Shown one piece after another: positions 54,175 through 63,358 of a stretch of 64,000 bases of DNA (position 1 is its first letter; the number at the start of each line of letters is the position of its first letter). The notes below the pieces were generated by a model. It had not been told where the DNA came from, made no database searches, and was given only the letters and a program-made list of their open reading frames with translations. The translations under genes and the position numbers were made by a program. Location: contig JAFGEP010000005.1 of NCBI GenBank assembly GCA_016931535.1, forward strand, positions 62,001 to 126,000, written 5' to 3'. Source of the DNA: Bradymonadales bacterium (GTDB taxonomy: Bacteria > Myxococcota_A > Bradymonadia > JAFGEP01).

Positions 54175-55314
54175 TCATCCGGCGGCAGCCAGCGGTTCGA
54201 TCTCGATGAACGAGGTGTAGACGCGGCAGGTGGAGGGCGGGCACTCGGAAACAGCGCACTGTTGTTCAAGCCACAGGGTCTTCTTCAGGGAAGCCAGCCC
54301 GATCTCCAGTTGCGCATCATCGGGTTCCCGGGTGGTCAAGGTCTGCAGCATCAAACCAGGCCAAAGCAGCGGCTTGACCAAGGATTGCTGGCAGTGACGA
54401 GCGGTGAACCGCTGGAACTCGTAAGCCAGCCCGGCGATGGGGAACAGGAGGGGTAGCTTCAGGCCAACAATCAGCAGCTGGTTGGCGATCCGATTGTCCA
54501 GCAGGGGTGGCACGAAGGCGAAGGCGATGGAGAAGACCAGGATGCTGGTGATGATGACAATGAACAGAAAGCTGGTTCCGCATCGCGGGTGGAGCCGGCT
54601 GTGCTTGCGCGCATTGGCAACCGTCAGATCCTCCCCATGCTCATAGGTGAAGATGCTCTTGTGCTCTGCCCCGTGGTATTCAAACACCCTCCTGATCTCG
54701 GCCATTCGGCTGATCAGCAGGATGTAGGCCAGAAATACAGCCACCTTCAGGATGCCGGCCACGAGGTGAAAACCGACACTCTGGCCGTCCATCCAGCCGA
54801 TCCTGAACACCTTGCCCAACAGCAGTCCCACTCCGTGAGGCACCCCGATGAACAGCGCAAAGGCGGCCAGCAGGCTCAATGCCAGCGTGCCGTTGAGAGC
54901 CCAGTCGCTCCCCTGGGAGATCGGGGCTTCCCCCCCCGATCCGTCGCCCACCTTCTCTTCGATCGGCTTTTCTTCCGTCCCATGCTCTCCGGCCGCCTGC
55001 GCCTCGGTCGCCTGTTCGGCGGACCATTTCAGGGCGGCAAAGCCGTTGCGCAACGCCTCGACCAGCACAACCCCGCCCCGCAGGAAGGGCCATCGTAGAA
55101 AGGAAAACCGGGTCCAGATGCTGGTCCAGGGATCCTCGCGCACGGCGATACGCCCATCCGGCTTCCGCACGGCCACGACGAAGGCGCGCGGGCTGCGCAT
55201 CATGACCCCTTCGATGACCGCCTGCCCCCCCACCGCGGCCGAGGATAGGGCGGTCAGACCGGCCACCCAGCTCGGCCGGACGGCCATTGGATTGTCTGGT
55301 CTCCACTCACTCAT
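54175..55314 (-). CDS. DUF1385 (YqhQ-like) membrane protein
   Basis: 379 residues. It has the family opening [15 protein letters not shown] near residue 28, [18 protein letters not shown], three to five membrane segments, and the core [20 protein letters not shown] with a [10 protein letters not shown] membrane motif. A long Glu-rich insertion (residues about 105-135) is odd. Function unknown; the gene is often between rpmE and prfA as here. Its ATG overlaps the rpmE stop by 8 bases. Confidence 0.93.
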   Translation of the reverse strand: MSEWRPDNPMAVRPSWVAGLTALSSAAVGGQAVIEGVMMRSPRAFVVAVRKPDGRIAVREDPWTSIWTRFSFLRWPFLRGGVVLVEALRNGFAALKWSAEQATEAQAAGEHGTEEKPIEEKVGDGSGGEAPISQGSDWALNGTLALSLLAAFALFIGVPHGVGLLLGKVFRIGWMDGQSVGFHLVAGILKVAVFLAYILLISRMAEIRRVFEYHGAEHKSIFTYEHGEDLTVANARKHSRLHPRCGTSFLFIVIITSILVFSIAFAFVPPLLDNRIANQLLIVGLKLPLLFPIAGLAYEFQRFTARHCQQSLVKPLLWPGLMLQTLTTREPDDAQLEIGLASLKKTLWLEQQCAVSECPPSTCRVYTSFIEIEPLAAAG

Positions 55315-55534
55315 TCGAGGTCGCGGGCTTCTTGGTGGTCCGGCCGTACTTCCGGTTGAAACGCTCGATACGGCCTGCCGAGTCGACCAGCTTCTCCTTT
55401 CCGGTATAGAAGGGATGGCAGTTGGCGCAAATCTCGATCTTGTAACTCTCCCGAGTGGACCGGGTGTGGAAGACGGCACCACAGGCACACTCGATGGTCA
55501 CTTCGTTGTAGGGGGGATGAATACCTTCCTTCAT
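55307..55534 (-). CDS. rpmE: 50S ribosomal protein L31, zinc-binding type
   Basis: 75 residues. [20 protein letters not shown] has the C-x-C pair, followed by [26 protein letters not shown] with the C-x-x-C pair. This zinc form sits at the subunit bridge. It lies directly after rho (9-base gap). Confidence 0.97.
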   Translation of the reverse strand: MKEGIHPPYNEVTIECACGAVFHTRSTRESYKIEICANCHPFYTGKEKLVDSAGRIERFNRKYGRTTKKPATSNE

Positions 55535-55543
55535 GGCGTCCTC

Positions 55544-56791
55544 CTAGGCGGACATGGAATCGAGAAACTCCTGGTTGGTTTCGGTCTTGGTCAGCTTGTC
55601 CAGCAGAAACTCCATGGAGTCGATGACGTTGAGTGGGTGAAGAAGCTGGCGGAGGATCCAGACCCGGTGCAGGACATTGGTGATCAGCAGCAACTCTTCC
55701 TTTCGGGTTCCCGACTTGTTGATGTCCAGGCAGGGGAAGATCCGCTTTTCCATCAGCTTGCGGTCCAAGTGGAGCTCGGAGTTCCCGGTCCCCTTGAACT
55801 CCTCGAAGATCACCTCGTCCATCCGGCTACCGGTATCGATGAGCGCGGTGGCGATGATGGTCAGGCTGCCGCCGTCTTCGATGTTGCGGGCGGCACCGAA
55901 GAAACGCTTCGGTTTGTGCAAGGCGTTGGAGTCCACACCACCAGAGAGGATCTTGCCACTGGGGGGAACAACCGTGTTGTAGGCACGCGCCAGTCGGGTA
56001 ACCGAGTCCAGCAGGATGACCACGTCGCGCTTGTGCTCGACTAGCCTCTTGGCCTTCTCGATGACCATCTCGGCGACCTGCACATGGCGGTGAGCCGGCT
56101 CATCGAACGTGGAGCTCACCACCTCGCCATCCACCGACCGTTGCATGTCGGTCACCTCCTCGGGCCGCTCGTCGATCAGCAAGACGATCAGAGCGATCTC
56201 CGGGTGGTTGGCCGTCAGGGCGTTGGCGATGTCCTGTAGCAGCATGGTCTTGCCGGTTCGGGGCGGAGCCACGATCAGGGCCCGCTGTCCTTTGCCGATG
56301 GGGGTCAGCAGGTCGAGGATGCGGGTGGACATGTTGCGCGGATCGAACTCGAGGTTGTACTTGGTGTCCGGATAGAGCGGGGTCAAGTTGTCGAACAGGA
56401 TCTTGTTCCGAGCGACCTCGGGATCCTCGAAGTTGACCTCCTCCACCTTGAGGAGGGCGAAGTAGCGCTCTCCTTCTTTGGGGGGGCGGATCTGACCGGA
56501 GACCGTGTCGCCGGTACGCAGGTTGAAACGGCGGATCTGACTGGGAGAGACGTAAATGTCGTCGGGGCTCGGCAGGTAGTTGTAGTCGGAGGCGCGCAGG
56601 AACCCGAACCCATCGGGAAGGCACTCCAGCACCCCTTCTCCGTAGATGGCCCCATCCGACTGGCTCTTGGCTTCCAGGATCTTGAAGATGAGTTCGGGCC
56701 GGCGCATGCCACTGGCCCCTTCCACATTGAGTTCACGAGCCAGACGATTCAGTTCGCCGATACTCATTCGCTTCAGGTCTTGCAGGTTCAT
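55544..56791 (-). CDS. rho: Transcription termination factor Rho
   Basis: 415 residues. It has the N-terminal helical SAP-like region, the RNA-binding cold-shock-type fold with [20 protein letters not shown], Walker [13 protein letters not shown], Walker [18 protein letters not shown]-loop [12 protein letters not shown], and R-loop [11 protein letters not shown] hexameric RNA helicase that ends transcription. First gene of its operon with a very long upstream region. Confidence 0.98.
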   Translation of the reverse strand: MNLQDLKRMSIGELNRLARELNVEGASGMRRPELIFKILEAKSQSDGAIYGEGVLECLPDGFGFLRASDYNYLPSPDDIYVSPSQIRRFNLRTGDTVSGQIRPPKEGERYFALLKVEEVNFEDPEVARNKILFDNLTPLYPDTKYNLEFDPRNMSTRILDLLTPIGKGQRALIVAPPRTGKTMLLQDIANALTANHPEIALIVLLIDERPEEVTDMQRSVDGEVVSSTFDEPAHRHVQVAEMVIEKAKRLVEHKRDVVILLDSVTRLARAYNTVVPPSGKILSGGVDSNALHKPKRFFGAARNIEDGGSLTIIATALIDTGSRMDEVIFEEFKGTGNSELHLDRKLMEKRIFPCLDINKSGTRKEELLLITNVLHRVWILRQLLHPLNVIDSMEFLLDKLTKTETNQEFLDSMSA

Positions 56792-57647
56792 TCGTCCCCT
56801 CGGTTATGACGTGAGTGGTGAAACTACGGTTATGTCGTCAAAGGCTGGGATAAGCCCTCGGAGAGCTATGGCCAGAGCCATCTTCCAGATATCGTCTGGT
56901 GGTAACCTACCTTTTTCCTGGTCGTTGTTCTATCGCGGTGTCGGGTCGCTGGATGGTCCTGTGATCGGCCTATGCAGGTTCTCGTTGGTAACAGAAACAG
57001 TCCAGAACCCGGGACGGTGCGTACAAGCTAGAGTTCCGGCAGGTCGGAGAATTCATAACGGGTCTTGTTACGGGTGTCAAGTAGCAAATCCGGCCGTCAG
57101 GTTCTGTCTTTCCACATGAGAAAAGGCCCGGTCTCATTCAGACCAGACCTTTTCTTCTCCGTGTGGAGCATGGGCCCTCATTCGGCCCGATGTTCGAGGT
57201 CCAGGAAACGGGAGATCGATTGGGGAAGCGCTCGTGCCCGGTTCCACCGGGCAGGGTAAGGCAAAAACCGTTCCACGCCGCCAACTTCAAGATAACCACT
57301 CGTAACCAATATGCTTTATCACCCTGCGCCGAAAAAGGCGCCGCCGATCGCCCCTCCGGATCACGACATTCCTGTCATGGTTGTGGCCAGCGTGCATCAG
57401 CTTTTCCACTCTCGCCAAGGGTTGTGCCCGCCCATCCGAATGGACACCTCGAACCTCGACCGGAGGAACCGCAACCCAGAGCCCCGGACCTGACCCCTCT
57501 GGTCAAGCTCTCCCCTCCCATGGCTTGCGCTTCCGGGTCCCTGTCGACTCCGGCAACACAATGGCGTATCCTTCTCTGCAGGTCGGCAGGCCCGGAAACG
57601 TTCGATTCCAGACCAGAATGGGCGGCAATCCGCCCGCGGGGGATCGA
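56792..57647. other. Long leader/intergenic region between rho and the RNase E/G gene
   Basis: 856 bases without a recognised protein gene. It holds the hairpin at 57120-57154 and an AT-mixed region near 56800-57050. A long rho leader fits known Rho autoregulation; the RNase gene's own leader begins somewhere after 57.2 kb. No tRNA-like fold was found. Confidence 0.5.
57120..57154. terminator. Bidirectional terminator-like hairpin
   Basis: GAAAAGG (57120-57126) pairs with CCTTTTC (57148-57154), and inner GGTCT with AGACC. T-rich bases follow on both strands. It lies in the divergent rho/RNase gap, so it may end a short RNA or attenuate one leader. Confidence 0.5.
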
Positions 57648-59249
57648 ATGGACCCGGACAAGAAGTCCACTATCGGCATTCGGGATCCATCCCCCATGTT
57701 GAATGTTCTGGTATGCAACATCACCGGCCAGGAGACCCGAGCCGCCCTGATCGAAAACGGCGTGCTTTCCGAGCTGTTCATCGAGCGCCAGTCGGAAAAG
57801 GGGATCATCGGCAACATCTACCTGGGCAAGGTCGTTCGCGTACTGCCGGGTATGCAGGCCGCCTTCGTGGATATCGGTACCGACAAGGCGGCATTCCTCT
57901 ATGCCACCGACGTATTGGACGAGCATCTCCCCATCTTTCTGGCCGAGGAAGAGGAGCTGGATCAGCAAGAGTCCACCGCCAGATCGGCGGACCAGCCCGC
58001 CGCTCCACCCCCCCAGCGTAAAGCCAGGCCAGGCTTTTCGGGAAGGATAGAGGAGCTCATCGAGGAGGGGCAGGAGATCCTGGTCCAGGTGTCCAAGGAC
58101 CCCATCGGAACCAAAGGAGCGCGGATCACCTGCCACATCAGCCTGCCGGGCAGACACCTGGTTTTCATGCCCACGGTGGATCACGTGGGCCTCTCCCGGC
58201 GAATCAACAACGAGAAGGAACGCCGGCGTCTGCACGACCTGGTAGAGGAGATGCGCCCTGTGGGCTCGGGCTTCATCGTCAGGACCGCGGCGGAGTTCGA
58301 GTCTTCCGACCATCTACGCCGGGATATGCGGATCCTCATCCGGTTGTGGCAGGAGATCCTCCAGAAAAGAGCGCAGGCCAAGGCCCCCTTCCTCCTGCAT
58401 GCCGACTTCGATCTGATCCTGCGGGCCACTCGAGACCTGGTCACCACCAACATCGCCAAGATCGTCCTGGACGATCCCGGCTATTTCTTGACCATTCCCG
58501 CCTTCATCAACAAGTACATGCCGGGGTTTCCCTGCCACATCGAGTGGTACACGGGCCAGGTTCCCATCTTCGAAGCCTACGGGATCGAGATCGAGATCGA
58601 ACGCGCCCTGCAACGCAAGGTCTGGCTCAAGTCGGGGGCCTACCTGGTAATCGACCAGACCGAGGCGTTGACCGCCATCGACATCAACACCGGTCGCTAC
58701 GTGGGTCGGACCGACCAGGAAGAGACCATCACCAAGATCAATCTCGAGGCGGTGGGCGAGATCGCCTACCAGCTACGGTTGAGGAACATCGGGGGGCTCA
58801 TCGTCATCGACTTCATCGACATGGCCCACGCGGAGAATCGAGAAGAGGTTTTCAGGGCCCTGGCCAAGAGCCTGGAAGCGGACAAGAATCGCACTCATAT
58901 TCTCAAGATCTCCGAGTTCGGCCTGGTCGAGATGACCCGCAAACGGGTTCAGGACAACCTGCTGCTCCAGATGTGCGAGACCTGCCCCTACTGCAGCGGA
59001 CGTGGGCAGGTGAAGTCAACCGGAAGCGTCGCCTACGAGATTCTTCGCCGCCTGAACTGGGAGTGCAAGAATACCTACGAAAACGCCCTGGTGGTGCAGA
59101 CACAACCCGCCGTCGCCGAGTATCTACAGAAGTACGAAGGAACAACCCTGGCTGGGTTTGCCCATCTCTACGGGAGAGAGATCCTCTTCGAAACCTCGGA
59201 CTCCACTCACCGCGAAGCATATACCATCACCCCGAAGCGCTCACTCTGA
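57648..59249 (+). CDS. rng: Ribonuclease E/G family protein
   Basis: 533 residues from the ATG at 57648 (GGGGG about 6 bases upstream); an ATG at 57696 is possible. The S1 domain (about 50-150, NIYLGKVVRVLPGMQAAFVD) has a Glu/Gln/Pro-rich insertion. The catalytic core has TAIDINTGRYVG and GLIVIDFIDMA (the two metal Asp sites), and the zinc link CPYCSGRG. The size fits RNase G. It cuts single-stranded RNA in rRNA maturation and mRNA decay. The RNase E C-terminal scaffold is missing. Confidence 0.95.
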   Translation: MDPDKKSTIGIRDPSPMLNVLVCNITGQETRAALIENGVLSELFIERQSEKGIIGNIYLGKVVRVLPGMQAAFVDIGTDKAAFLYATDVLDEHLPIFLAEEEELDQQESTARSADQPAAPPPQRKARPGFSGRIEELIEEGQEILVQVSKDPIGTKGARITCHISLPGRHLVFMPTVDHVGLSRRINNEKERRRLHDLVEEMRPVGSGFIVRTAAEFESSDHLRRDMRILIRLWQEILQKRAQAKAPFLLHADFDLILRATRDLVTTNIAKIVLDDPGYFLTIPAFINKYMPGFPCHIEWYTGQVPIFEAYGIEIEIERALQRKVWLKSGAYLVIDQTEALTAIDINTGRYVGRTDQEETITKINLEAVGEIAYQLRLRNIGGLIVIDFIDMAHAENREEVFRALAKSLEADKNRTHILKISEFGLVEMTRKRVQDNLLLQMCETCPYCSGRGQVKSTGSVAYEILRRLNWECKNTYENALVVQTQPAVAEYLQKYEGTTLAGFAHLYGREILFETSDSTHREAYTITPKRSL

Positions 59250-59515
59250 GCCCTCAACCTCTGTTCCCTTGTCATGATTCTGGCAGCGACCGATGTACAG
59301 CGACTACGGGCCAGACGCCGCAGCGCATGATCCGTCGATGACGTTCTGGCTCTGGAGCCTGTGCTACCCGCCCAGCCCGGTCCTCACCGCGCCAGGGAGC
59401 TCACAGGCAGATCACACGGGCAGCGATTCCGCTTCCCCTTCAGGTGGCAGGCTCGCGAAGAGGAGAAGGAAGGTCCAGGCTCTGCGTGGGCTGTGCAGTC
59501 GATTCGATTCTGGCT

Positions 59516-59782
59516 CTAGAACTCCGGCTCTTTCTCCTTGAGCCCATCGATGACCGTTGCACCACCCGATCGCAAGATGGTGTGGGCGATACGCTTGGCA
59601 TCGATTTCGTTGTTGGTCTCGTAGATCAACTGCTGCTCACCGGCATGAACCTTGTGCAACAGCTCGGTGAAGAAGGTCTTGCCCTGCGAGTTGTGGTAGA
59701 TCTTCAAGGTGGCCTTCAGCTCGCTAGCCCGAGTTGGGTCAAACTCGGTCAGATACACTTTGACGCGATATTCCTCCGACAT
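59516..59782 (-). CDS. Small protein resembling the L7/L12 C-terminal domain
   Basis: 88 residues from the ATG at 59782 (GGGGAGAGG upstream). The second half (FFTELLHKVHAGEQQLIYET followed by DAKRIAHTILRSGGATVIDG) resembles the end of ribosomal L7/L12 (a helix-turn-helix then GAxV strand). It stands alone between the RNase gene and queD. Function unknown. Confidence 0.6.
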   Translation of the reverse strand: MSEEYRVKVYLTEFDPTRASELKATLKIYHNSQGKTFFTELLHKVHAGEQQLIYETNNEIDAKRIAHTILRSGGATVIDGLKEKEPEF

Positions 59783-59922
59783 GCCTCTCCCCTTCCGGTG
59801 GATCCCAAACTTGCAGAACTCTATCATCGCCGAGCCCAGGGGACAACGATAAGGAAACGCTACCCGAGCGCCGGGCGGTTCGGGTAGACTGTGGAGGGAA
59901 TATTTCATGGAGGGGTTCGCGC

Positions 59923-60291
59923 GTGATCGTCACCCTGACCAAGACCCTGGCCTTCGAGGCGGCCCATCGACTACCGAACCTACCGGATGGCCACAAGTGC
60001 CGCGACCTGCACGGCCACGCCTTCCACATCGACCTGGCGGTCAGCGGCGAGGTTGACCCCAGGTCTGGCCTATTGATGGACTATGCCGAGATCGCCAGAG
60101 TTGCCGAACCGGTCCGCAAGCGGCTGGACCACAAATACCTCAACGATATCGAGGGGCTGGAAAACCCGACCAGCGAAATGCTCTCCGTCTGGATCTGGGA
60201 GCGGCTCAAACCCGTCCTTCCCCAGCTGGTTGCCGTCACCGTGAGGGAAAGCAGCACCGCCTCCTGTACCTACACCGGCCCGACCGATTGA
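59923..60291 (+). CDS. queD: 6-Carboxytetrahydropterin synthase (QueD)
   Basis: 122 residues with a GTG start at 59923 and GGAGGGG 8 bases before it. The zinc His triad is in FEAAHRL and CRDLHGHAFHID, with Cys27 as the catalytic residue; ENPTSEMLSVWIW and VRESSTASCTYTG complete the fold. It makes 6-carboxytetrahydropterin for queuosine. No queC/E/F lie nearby. Confidence 0.93.
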   Translation: MIVTLTKTLAFEAAHRLPNLPDGHKCRDLHGHAFHIDLAVSGEVDPRSGLLMDYAEIARVAEPVRKRLDHKYLNDIEGLENPTSEMLSVWIWERLKPVLPQLVAVTVRESSTASCTYTGPTD

Positions 60292-60300
60292 CCGACCGGT

Positions 60301-60828
60301 TCACTCCTCCCAGATCCGGTCGATCGGGATGTCGGCCTGGTTCGGCGCCTGATTCGAGGTATCATCCACCAGGTCCACCAGCGGATTGTCCGGATACACC
60401 CCCCAGGGCTCCCCCGGATCCAGCTGCCCGTTGTCGTCTCGATCCACGAAGGCGCCGATGCACACCCGGGTCGCGGTGTACTGGCTCTCGCTATGCCAGT
60501 AGAAGTACTCCGCCACCCCCGGCTGGTAGCGCAGTGAGGCGTAGGTGGCGGTCTCTCCATTCATGCGACCGGAAGGAACCACCACCGAGAATGCGAGATC
60601 CGAAGGAGACCAGGGCTCCTCTCCGGCATCTCCACATGCGGAAGGTGTGGAGGGATGCCGTACGTCGTCGGCAATCAGGAGCAAGATCGCCGCTTCCTCC
60701 TCCGGCGCGACCTCGACAGCCATCCGGATGACCCCGGAGATGGTCGTAGAAGACCACTGGCAAGCAGCCACCTGCAGTCCAACGAGCAGATGGAGGGAGG
60801 CGATGGCGAGCAGGGTTCCTGGTTTCAT
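60301..60828 (-). CDS. Lipoprotein with EF-hand-like loop
   Basis: 175 residues. The signal peptide ends in the lipobox LQVAAC. A later DRDDNGQLDPGE loop fits a calcium EF-hand/dockerin-type motif. No other domain recognised. It ends 10 bases after queD's stop on the other strand, and is divergent from sctJ by 145 bases. Confidence 0.65.
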   Translation of the reverse strand: MKPGTLLAIASLHLLVGLQVAACQWSSTTISGVIRMAVEVAPEEEAAILLLIADDVRHPSTPSACGDAGEEPWSPSDLAFSVVVPSGRMNGETATYASLRYQPGVAEYFYWHSESQYTATRVCIGAFVDRDDNGQLDPGEPWGVYPDNPLVDLVDDTSNQAPNQADIPIDRIWEE

Positions 60829-60973
60829 GATTTCCCTGTATACCCAACCTGCCGGTCGACAGCGAAAAATCGACCCTATTTGCCGGCGACCAACCTGCCC
60901 CCCACAGCGGCCTCGACTCCGATCGCAAGCGGGCTTACACTGTCTCAAATCCAAACCAGCCGGAGCCCCACTC

Positions 60974-61771
60974 ATGAGAACCACCTCTTGCGGCAGCTCC
61001 AGCCCGGTCGCACAAGCCCTCGTCGTGGTGTGCCTGTGCCTGGTCTGGATTTCTGGTTGCCAGACGACGGTCCAGCACGGCCTCAGCGAGCCGGAGGCGA
61101 ACGAGATCCTGGTTCTGCTCGAACAACACGGCATTGCAGGAGACAAAGCCCGCGACGGCCGAAGCGATCACTGGGCAGTCCGGGTACCCGCTTCGGACGC
61201 CAGCCGAAGTTGGCAGATCATGCAGGCCAATGGCCTTCCCCGTCGATCCGTAGGGGGATTCGAACAGACCTTTGCCGACAGTGGGCTGATCCCCACCGCG
61301 ATGGAAGACCGGATCCGCCTCCAGCAAGCGGTCGCCGGAGAGCTCGAGCGCTCCCTCATGGCCATGGATGCCATTCTGGACGCACGCGTCCACCTGGTGG
61401 TGCCGGCGAACAATACGCTGCGGCGACCGGACCAACCGCCTTTGCCGCCTCGGGCTTCCGTGCTGGTCGTCTTCCAGCAGAACCCAGCGGATCCAGAGGG
61501 GGTGAACACAACGGCCGTCCAACGCCTGGTGGCGGGAGCGGTGGAGGGACTCGATCCGTCCAACGTGGTCGTGGTCACCACCCCCCGAGCGGTCTCGGTA
61601 GTGCCGCCTGGAGAAGGGCTGGTCAACCTGGGCCCCTGGACGGTGAGTACGGCCAGCAAGGTGCCGCTGCAGCTTCTGGTCGTCATCCCGATACTGCTCA
61701 ACCTGATGCTGGGGGCGGCGCTCGCCTTCCTGGTCATCCGTCGGCGAAGACTGCGGGCCCCCAGGACATGA
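60974..61771 (+). CDS. sctJ: Type III secretion inner-membrane ring lipoprotein SctJ
   Basis: 265 residues. The signal peptide has the lipobox VWISGC, then the YscJ-type ring domain: LSEPEANEILVLLEQHGIAG, a TFADSGLIPTAMEDRIRLQQ region, ELERSLMAMDAILDARVHLV and SVLVVFQQ. A membrane helix near residues 230-253 (VIPILLNLMLGAALAFLVI) and an Arg-rich end follow. The length is much shorter than flagellar FliF (about 550), so it is the non-flagellar form. It anchors the needle base in the inner membrane. The stop overlaps the next gene (ATGA). Confidence 0.9.
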   Translation: MRTTSCGSSSPVAQALVVVCLCLVWISGCQTTVQHGLSEPEANEILVLLEQHGIAGDKARDGRSDHWAVRVPASDASRSWQIMQANGLPRRSVGGFEQTFADSGLIPTAMEDRIRLQQAVAGELERSLMAMDAILDARVHLVVPANNTLRRPDQPPLPPRASVLVVFQQNPADPEGVNTTAVQRLVAGAVEGLDPSNVVVVTTPRAVSVVPPGEGLVNLGPWTVSTASKVPLQLLVVIPILLNLMLGAALAFLVIRRRRLRAPRT

Positions 61772-62661
61772 CCGATCGTTCGGCCACCAGCAAAGGAGAC
61801 TCCATCCGGTCGGGCTTGACCTTCACTCAGGAGGTACAGCTCTTGGTCGCTCTGCGGCTGGGAATCCCTTCGGACTCCCGGCTGGTCGTCGACCAGCTTC
61901 GGCAACGGTTACAGCAAGTTGCCGGATGGACCCCGCACCAGAGCGCTCGGCTTTGCTCCGACCTGGTCGACGACCTGGTCAAGGCCCCGATCCGATGCAG
62001 ACTGCACCCAGAGTGGGAAGAGGAGTGGCTTGGCAGAGTGCCGGCGACCATGCGCCGGCTCTGGCTGCAAGCAGACCGAGAGGATCCCTCCAACCGATGG
62101 CTGCTCACCCAGATCCCTTTGCTCTCGGCCCGACTGCTGCGGTTGCATGAGCCGGAACCGGCTTGCCTGGCATTGCTCGACCCGGCTCGGCAGGAGCTGG
62201 CGCTTGCCGACCTGACCCGGGCAGCGGTTCGGCTGGCCTACGATGGGTTGAGTGCACGGGAGAAAATGGCCTTCCGCCCCCTCGCAGGGGATTGCGTGTC
62301 CGACCGGCTACCGGCTCCCATCGAGAGGTCTGTCCAGGTGGTTACCTTGCGCTGCGGCCCGAAGCTGTCCCATTGGTTGTACAAGGGGCTCTCCTTGGTA
62401 TCGGCCAGAGCCCAAAGGCCAACCCTCCTGCTGCCACGGTTCGGAACATTTGTTCTGGCAGCCTGCTTTGACGAGAGTCATCGGGCAGAGATCCAAGCGG
62501 TGGCCATCGGTCGACCCTTCCAGGAGGGAACCGCGCTGCTTGGGCTGTGGGAACGGCGGATCCACATTCCGGTGGATCTGATGGATGGTCTTCACTCCCT
62601 CTTGCTGGCTATACTCTCGATGGCTCGATCGACAGCGGAGGGTGCCATCGGTGATCGGTAG
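61768..62661 (+). CDS. Hypothetical protein in the SctK position
   Basis: 297 residues. Soluble and Leu/Arg-rich with no signal peptide or membrane segment. It lies exactly between sctJ and sctL, where sctK is found in other type III loci, with ATGA overlap. There is no recognisable sequence similarity to YscK/HrpD, and it is longer than the usual about 210, so the role (sorting platform part) is inferred from position only. Confidence 0.55.
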   Translation: MTDRSATSKGDSIRSGLTFTQEVQLLVALRLGIPSDSRLVVDQLRQRLQQVAGWTPHQSARLCSDLVDDLVKAPIRCRLHPEWEEEWLGRVPATMRRLWLQADREDPSNRWLLTQIPLLSARLLRLHEPEPACLALLDPARQELALADLTRAAVRLAYDGLSAREKMAFRPLAGDCVSDRLPAPIERSVQVVTLRCGPKLSHWLYKGLSLVSARAQRPTLLLPRFGTFVLAACFDESHRAEIQAVAIGRPFQEGTALLGLWERRIHIPVDLMDGLHSLLLAILSMARSTAEGAIGDR

Positions 62662-62746
62662 ACACCGGTTTGAGCATCCGTACTGCCGGCGATCGGCCGG
62701 CTGAACCGGGTAGTGGAAGGCCACATGGCCTAGTAGGGAAACGGAC

Positions 62747-63358
62747 GTGAGCGACCAGGATCGGATCTGCCGGGCCGGCTCCTACCGGAGCGCGGTCCAG
62801 CCACTTTTCACAGAACCCACCGACCTCCTGTTGCGCCGGGAGGTGCACGAAGCCATGGTTGTCGCCGATAACCTGCTGTGTGCGGCCGAGCAGGAGTGCC
62901 AGGCCATCCAAAAGAGCGCACGAAATGATGGCCTGAGGCAAGGGCTACGGGAGGTCGCCTCCCTTTTGCGCCAGGCCGAACAACAGCGGATGGAGATCTT
63001 GCGGCAAGCGAGCCAGGAGATCATTCCATTGGCCCTCGCTGTAGCCCGCAAGCTGGTGTCGAATCGATTGCAGGCGGAACCCGGGCTCATGGTGGACCTG
63101 GTGGAGCAGACAATCAAGGAAGCGGCTGGAGCACGGCGGTTGTGCATCCGGGTGTCGCCGGAGGATCTTCGGACCGTTGCGGAGGCCCTCACCCCACCCT
63201 CCTTGCCACCAACCGAACCACACCTCACCGTGGTTTCCGACGGTTCGCTGAAGCCGGGAGACTGCTTGGTCGAAACCGAGATCGGCTGCATCGACGCCCG
63301 GATCGACGCCCAGCTGGAGCTCATCCTCCAGTCCCTTCTTTCCACGGAGCACCAGTGA
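62747..63358 (+). CDS. sctL: Type III secretion stator protein SctL
   Basis: 203 residues with GTG start at 62747; the ribosome site is weak. The central part is a long charged helix (LLRQAEQQRMEILRQASQEI) followed by the FliH/SctL/ATPase-subunit-E-like domain (LALAVARKLVSNRLQAEPGL, VDLVEQTIKEAAGARRLCIR, DARIDAQLELILQSL). It binds and regulates the SctN ATPase. The stop overlaps the SctN start (GTGA). Confidence 0.85.
   Translation: MSDQDRICRAGSYRSAVQPLFTEPTDLLLRREVHEAMVVADNLLCAAEQECQAIQKSARNDGLRQGLREVASLLRQAEQQRMEILRQASQEIIPLALAVARKLVSNRLQAEPGLMVDLVEQTIKEAAGARRLCIRVSPEDLRTVAEALTPPSLPPTEPHLTVVSDGSLKPGDCLVETEIGCIDARIDAQLELILQSLLSTEHQ

Noticed and set aside
56803..57160. Possible tRNA or riboswitch in the rho leader
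   Set aside because: No T-loop signature, acceptor pairing or known riboswitch core was found.
57163..57702. 179-codon plus-strand frame before the RNase gene
   Set aside because: It overlaps the RNase start in another frame and has no domain.
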